DNA of 34,814 bases. It comes from JBQTHP01 sp052389755. GTDB taxonomy: Bacteria > Pseudomonadota > Gammaproteobacteria > Steroidobacterales > Steroidobacteraceae. Numbering within the stretch: position 1 is the first letter of the stretch; each line of letters opens with the position of its first letter. The stretch spans positions 1 to 34,814 of the forward strand of contig JBQTHP010000101.1 of assembly GCA_052389755.1 (NCBI GenBank). Reading direction: 5' to 3'. The translations under genes and the position numbers were made by a program. This document shows, piece by piece, positions 32,273 to 34,814 of this stretch. The notes beneath the pieces were generated by a model. That model had not been told where the DNA came from. It was given only the letters and a program-made list of their open reading frames with translations, and did not search any database.

Positions 32273-33475
32273 GTGACGAAGAAACTGCCCATTCGCTCAG
32301 GTCCGCCGGGTCCACTGAGCGGCGTGCGCGTGCTCGACCTGAGTGCGTACATCGCCGGCCCCTACGGCTGCACGTTGCTCGCGGACCAGGGCGCCGAGGT
32401 CATCAAGATCGAGCCGCCGGACGGCGACAATCTGCGCCAGTATCCGTCGACGCTGCAGGCCGAGAGCCGCGCGTTCATCGGTGTGAATCGCAGCAAGCTC
32501 GGTCTCGCGCTCGACCTGAAGAAGCCCGCGGGCCTCGCGGCCCTGCTGCGATTGGTGCGCACCGCCGACGTGCTCGTGCACAACTTCCGGCCGAGCGTGC
32601 CCAGGCGCCTGAGTATCGACTACGAGTCGTTGAACCTGATCAACCCGCGGCTGATCTATTGCGCGGTCACCGGTTATGGCGAGGTCGGCCCGATGAAAGA
32701 CAGGGCCGGCTACGACCAGGTGCTTCAGAGCATGACCGGCATGTGCACTCTGCAGGGCAAGCGCGGTGGAGCACCCGAAATCATCTACGGCTCGGTGGTC
32801 GATTACTACGCCGCCGCGTTGGTCGCCAGCGGCGTCGCATCGGCCTTGTACGAACGCGAACGCAGCGGCCTGGGACAGTTCGTCGGCGTATCGCTTCTGC
32901 GCAGCGCGTTGACGATGCAGTCGGCGCGCCTGGTCTGGGCCGAGGGAGAGCCGCGGGATATCGGGCGCGACTTTCGCTCCGGCGGCATCACGGGCATTCA
33001 CCCGACTCGCGACGGACACATCTATATCTCCGCGAACACGGAGCGTTTCTGGAAGACGCTTTGCCATAAGGTGAATCTTCCCGAGCTCGCCGCCAACGGG
33101 CGCTACGACACGGTGCGCAAGCGCGCACAGCACGCATCGGAGATCGTGCCGCGATTGCACGAGGCTCTGCATGCGCGCACTGCGCTCGAATGGGAGGCGT
33201 ATCTGGGCGATGACGTGCCGTGCGCGGCAGTGCGATCCGTCGAAGATGTGTTCGACAACGCGCAGGTGCTCGCCGAGGAGATGGTCACGACGATGGAGCA
33301 CCCTCTCGTCGGGCGATACCGCGGCGTGACGCGGCCGATAAAGTTCGAACGCACGCCCGGGCCGGCGCCCTTCGCCGCGCCGACGTTCGGTCAGCACTCG
33401 GATGCCGTGCTATCGGGGGACGGATGCTCGCCACAGGAGCTGGAGCAGCTGCGCGGCAAAGGCGCTGTGCTGTAG
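32273..33475 (+). CDS. CaiB/BaiF-type class III CoA-transferase
   Basis: A 400-residue cytoplasmic enzyme that transfers CoA between carboxylic acids. Motifs: GVRVLDLSAYIAGPYGCTLLAD and GAEVIKIEPPDGD at the N-terminus, the VHNFRPS loop, and the catalytic aspartate in SVVDYYAA (Asp177 by this start). I chose the GTG at 32273, which gives the usual family length; a TTG at 32216 would add 19 residues unlike the family. It follows the GH127 gene by 76 bp, and the MFS gene starts at its stop. Together with the CitE-like lyase at 15789 it could activate and then cleave a hydroxy dicarboxylate. Confidence 0.9.
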   Translation: MTKKLPIRSGPPGPLSGVRVLDLSAYIAGPYGCTLLADQGAEVIKIEPPDGDNLRQYPSTLQAESRAFIGVNRSKLGLALDLKKPAGLAALLRLVRTADVLVHNFRPSVPRRLSIDYESLNLINPRLIYCAVTGYGEVGPMKDRAGYDQVLQSMTGMCTLQGKRGGAPEIIYGSVVDYYAAALVASGVASALYERERSGLGQFVGVSLLRSALTMQSARLVWAEGEPRDIGRDFRSGGITGIHPTRDGHIYISANTERFWKTLCHKVNLPELAANGRYDTVRKRAQHASEIVPRLHEALHARTALEWEAYLGDDVPCAAVRSVEDVFDNAQVLAEEMVTTMEHPLVGRYRGVTRPIKFERTPGPAPFAAPTFGQHSDAVLSGDGCSPQELEQLRGKGAVL

Positions 33476-34669
33476 TTGAAGAGCGGAGCTCCTGCGCGCC
33501 AGCGCATGGCCGTGCTCGCTACGAGCACGGCGCTGTTCATTCTCGTCGAATCCGGCTTCACCGTTATCGGCCCGCTATGGGCGACGCGCGACCTCGGACT
33601 CGACAACGCTGGCTGGGCGTTCCTGCGGTCGGCGAGCGAGCTCGGCGCGTTCTTCAGCGTCCTCGCGCTCGGCATGGTCACCGAGCGCGTAGGCTCCCGA
33701 CGGATGAGCGCGCTCGCGCTCGCCAGCGCCGGCCTCGCGCTGGCGGGCATGACTGCGGGTGTGCCCGCGATCTGGCTGATGCCGATCTTCGGCGCGTTCC
33801 TCAGCATCACGTACGTCAACTTCAACACGCTGACGCAGCGCGTGTCATCGCAGCGGCGCAGTCTGGCGAACGCGATCTATCGTGCGGCGGGCGCGGGCGC
33901 GGCGATTGCGGCGCCCATCGCCGGCACGTTCGCCGCGCATGCGTTCGGCGCCTACACGCCGGTGATCGCGGCTGCGGCGCTGGTGCTGGGCGTCGCCGGG
34001 CTCGTGATTCTTTTCTATCCTGAACCGGGGACTTCCGGCGCGCCGAAATCGATGCCGCAGATGCTGGCCGCCTATCGCCGCTGCCTCACGCAGCGTCCGC
34101 TGCTCGTCTTCATCGCCCTCTCGCGCGGTTTTGGTATCGCGGTCGCGGCAGTCGGCGCGTTCGCCGCACTGCGCTTCACCAGGGAACTGCACTTGAGCGA
34201 GCCCGCCTTCGGCGCGCTGTGCTCCGCTATTGCGATTGGCAACCTGTTCGTGATTCTGGCGAGCGGTTGGCTGGTGGACCGGCTGCGTCCGCCCACCGTT
34301 CTCGGACTCGCCTGGCTCGCATGCAGCATGGCGGCGTTGGCGATGGGTCTGAGCGATTCGCTTACCGTCGCGATCGTCGCTTACGCGCTTTTCGGTCCGC
34401 TCTTCGCGATGTGCTCGGTGCCTTTATCGATATGGGCCAGCCGCATTGCCGATGACGCAGGGCCCGACGGTCCCGGCGAGGCCGCGGTATTCACGGTCCT
34501 CAAAGTTTTTCAGACCGGCGCGAACATGCTGGTGCTCGCACTGCTCGGCGTGCTCGAGCCGCTCGTAGGGATGGCCACGCTGATGTGGGGCGGTGGCCTG
34601 CTCGGACTACCGCTGGCGTTGACCGCGGTGCGCTTCGGTGCACTCACTCGGTTTTCTGCTCGAGATTGA
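33476..34669 (+). CDS. MFS transporter
   Basis: A 397-residue inner-membrane protein with 12 predicted helices in two halves (first helix ATSTALFILVESGFTVIGPLW; the loop after helix 2 has RVGSRRMSA). The start may be TTG 33476, directly after the CoA-transferase stop, or ATG 33506, which gives a more typical N-terminus (MAVLATSTALF). Substrate unknown; the position implies import or export of a metabolite of this locus. Its last 26 bp overlap the 3' end of the convergent gene. Confidence 0.87.
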   Translation: MKSGAPARQRMAVLATSTALFILVESGFTVIGPLWATRDLGLDNAGWAFLRSASELGAFFSVLALGMVTERVGSRRMSALALASAGLALAGMTAGVPAIWLMPIFGAFLSITYVNFNTLTQRVSSQRRSLANAIYRAAGAGAAIAAPIAGTFAAHAFGAYTPVIAAAALVLGVAGLVILFYPEPGTSGAPKSMPQMLAAYRRCLTQRPLLVFIALSRGFGIAVAAVGAFAALRFTRELHLSEPAFGALCSAIAIGNLFVILASGWLVDRLRPPTVLGLAWLACSMAALAMGLSDSLTVAIVAYALFGPLFAMCSVPLSIWASRIADDAGPDGPGEAAVFTVLKVFQTGANMLVLALLGVLEPLVGMATLMWGGGLLGLPLALTAVRFGALTRFSARD

Positions 34670-34814
34670 ATCGGACGGCCGGCTCCATGAGCGCGGGCGG
34701 TGCGAGCACGGCGTCCCTCGCCTCGCGGAGCGCCACGAACTCCTCCAGCGAGCGGCCCTCGCTCAGGTGAATGTTCTGCGCGCGCTGTCGGGCGATTGTC
34801 GTCTCGTACGCGGG
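34644..34814 (-). CDS. C-terminal fragment of a probable MBL-fold metallo-hydrolase (partial)
   Basis: A minus-strand frame stays open from the window edge to a TGA at 34644-34646, giving 56 residues with no start in the window. The stretch RAQNIHLSEGRSLEEFVALR followed by EARDAVLAPPALMEPAVRFN resembles the C-terminal helices of metallo-beta-lactamase-fold hydrolases that end in a [R/A]xARDAxLAxP-x-LLxPSLQ-type tail. The catalytic histidines are outside the window, so the family call rests on this tail alone. Confidence 0.6.
   Translation of the reverse strand, partial: PAYETTIARQRAQNIHLSEGRSLEEFVALREARDAVLAPPALMEPAVRFNLEQKTE

Noticed and set aside
1..34814. CRISPR arrays, tRNA genes, rRNA genes, insertion sequences or prophage genes
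   Set aside because: No spaced repeats, cloverleaf-like segments, transposase or integrase motifs were found.

Overview
The window is a high-GC, densely coded stretch of chromosome. It probably comes from a proteobacterium, most likely a gammaproteobacterium near Xanthomonadales, Nevskiales or Steroidobacteraceae. The clues are a TonB-dependent receptor, periplasmic cytochromes c, a CopL-like copper protein of the Xanthomonas type, and ECF sigma control. This placement is inference; there is no rRNA or tRNA to anchor it. No CRISPR array, insertion sequence, phage gene or tRNA was seen. No gap between genes exceeds about 175 bp.

Region 1 (1-9365) is a redox and stress block. It holds a thioredoxin/DsbA-NhaA fusion (5' end outside the window), a di-heme cytochrome c peroxidase-like protein overlapping an Fe-type superoxide dismutase, a LysR regulator, a 41-residue membrane protein, a Rieske-FAD oxidoreductase, GTP cyclohydrolase I (folE), an ECF sigma factor and two exported small proteins. 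The most striking signal is that the 10-mer GCGGGAACCT occurs four times here. Each copy is followed after exactly 15 bp by CGTC, and each lies in front of a gene: the sigma factor, the divergent exported helical protein, folE and the di-heme cytochrome. Two copies form an 18-bp perfect palindrome that drives back-to-back promoters. This reads as a local, autoregulated ECF regulon.

Region 2 (9384-15651, minus strand) is a copper-resistance operon, in transcription order: CopL-like metal-binding protein, TolC-family outer-membrane lipoprotein, Tat-exported multicopper oxidase, a membrane-anchored cytochrome c fused to a SnoaL/DUF4440-like domain, and a Cu(I) P1B-ATPase. From the TolC gene onward the genes overlap by 4 nt or sit 3 nt apart.

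Region 3 (15789-34669, plus strand) looks like a catabolic locus for a glycosylated or carboxylated organic substrate. It encodes a CitE/HpcH-type lyase, a PhyH-type Fe(II)/2-oxoglutarate dioxygenase, a beta-propeller-sodium:solute symporter fusion, a LysR regulator and a TonB-dependent receptor with a strong terminator. After the terminator comes a tight run: serine hydrolase, PfkB sugar kinase, a barrel-plus-FGE-fold protein lacking the FGE cysteines, a ThuA/propeller/cytochrome c triple fusion, a GH127 beta-L-arabinofuranosidase-like enzyme, a CaiB-type CoA-transferase and an MFS transporter. The combination suggests outer-membrane uptake, periplasmic oxidation or hydrolysis, import, deglycosylation, phosphorylation and CoA-dependent cleavage. 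The substrate cannot be read from sequence. The window ends inside a minus-strand gene resembling the C-terminus of an MBL-fold hydrolase.
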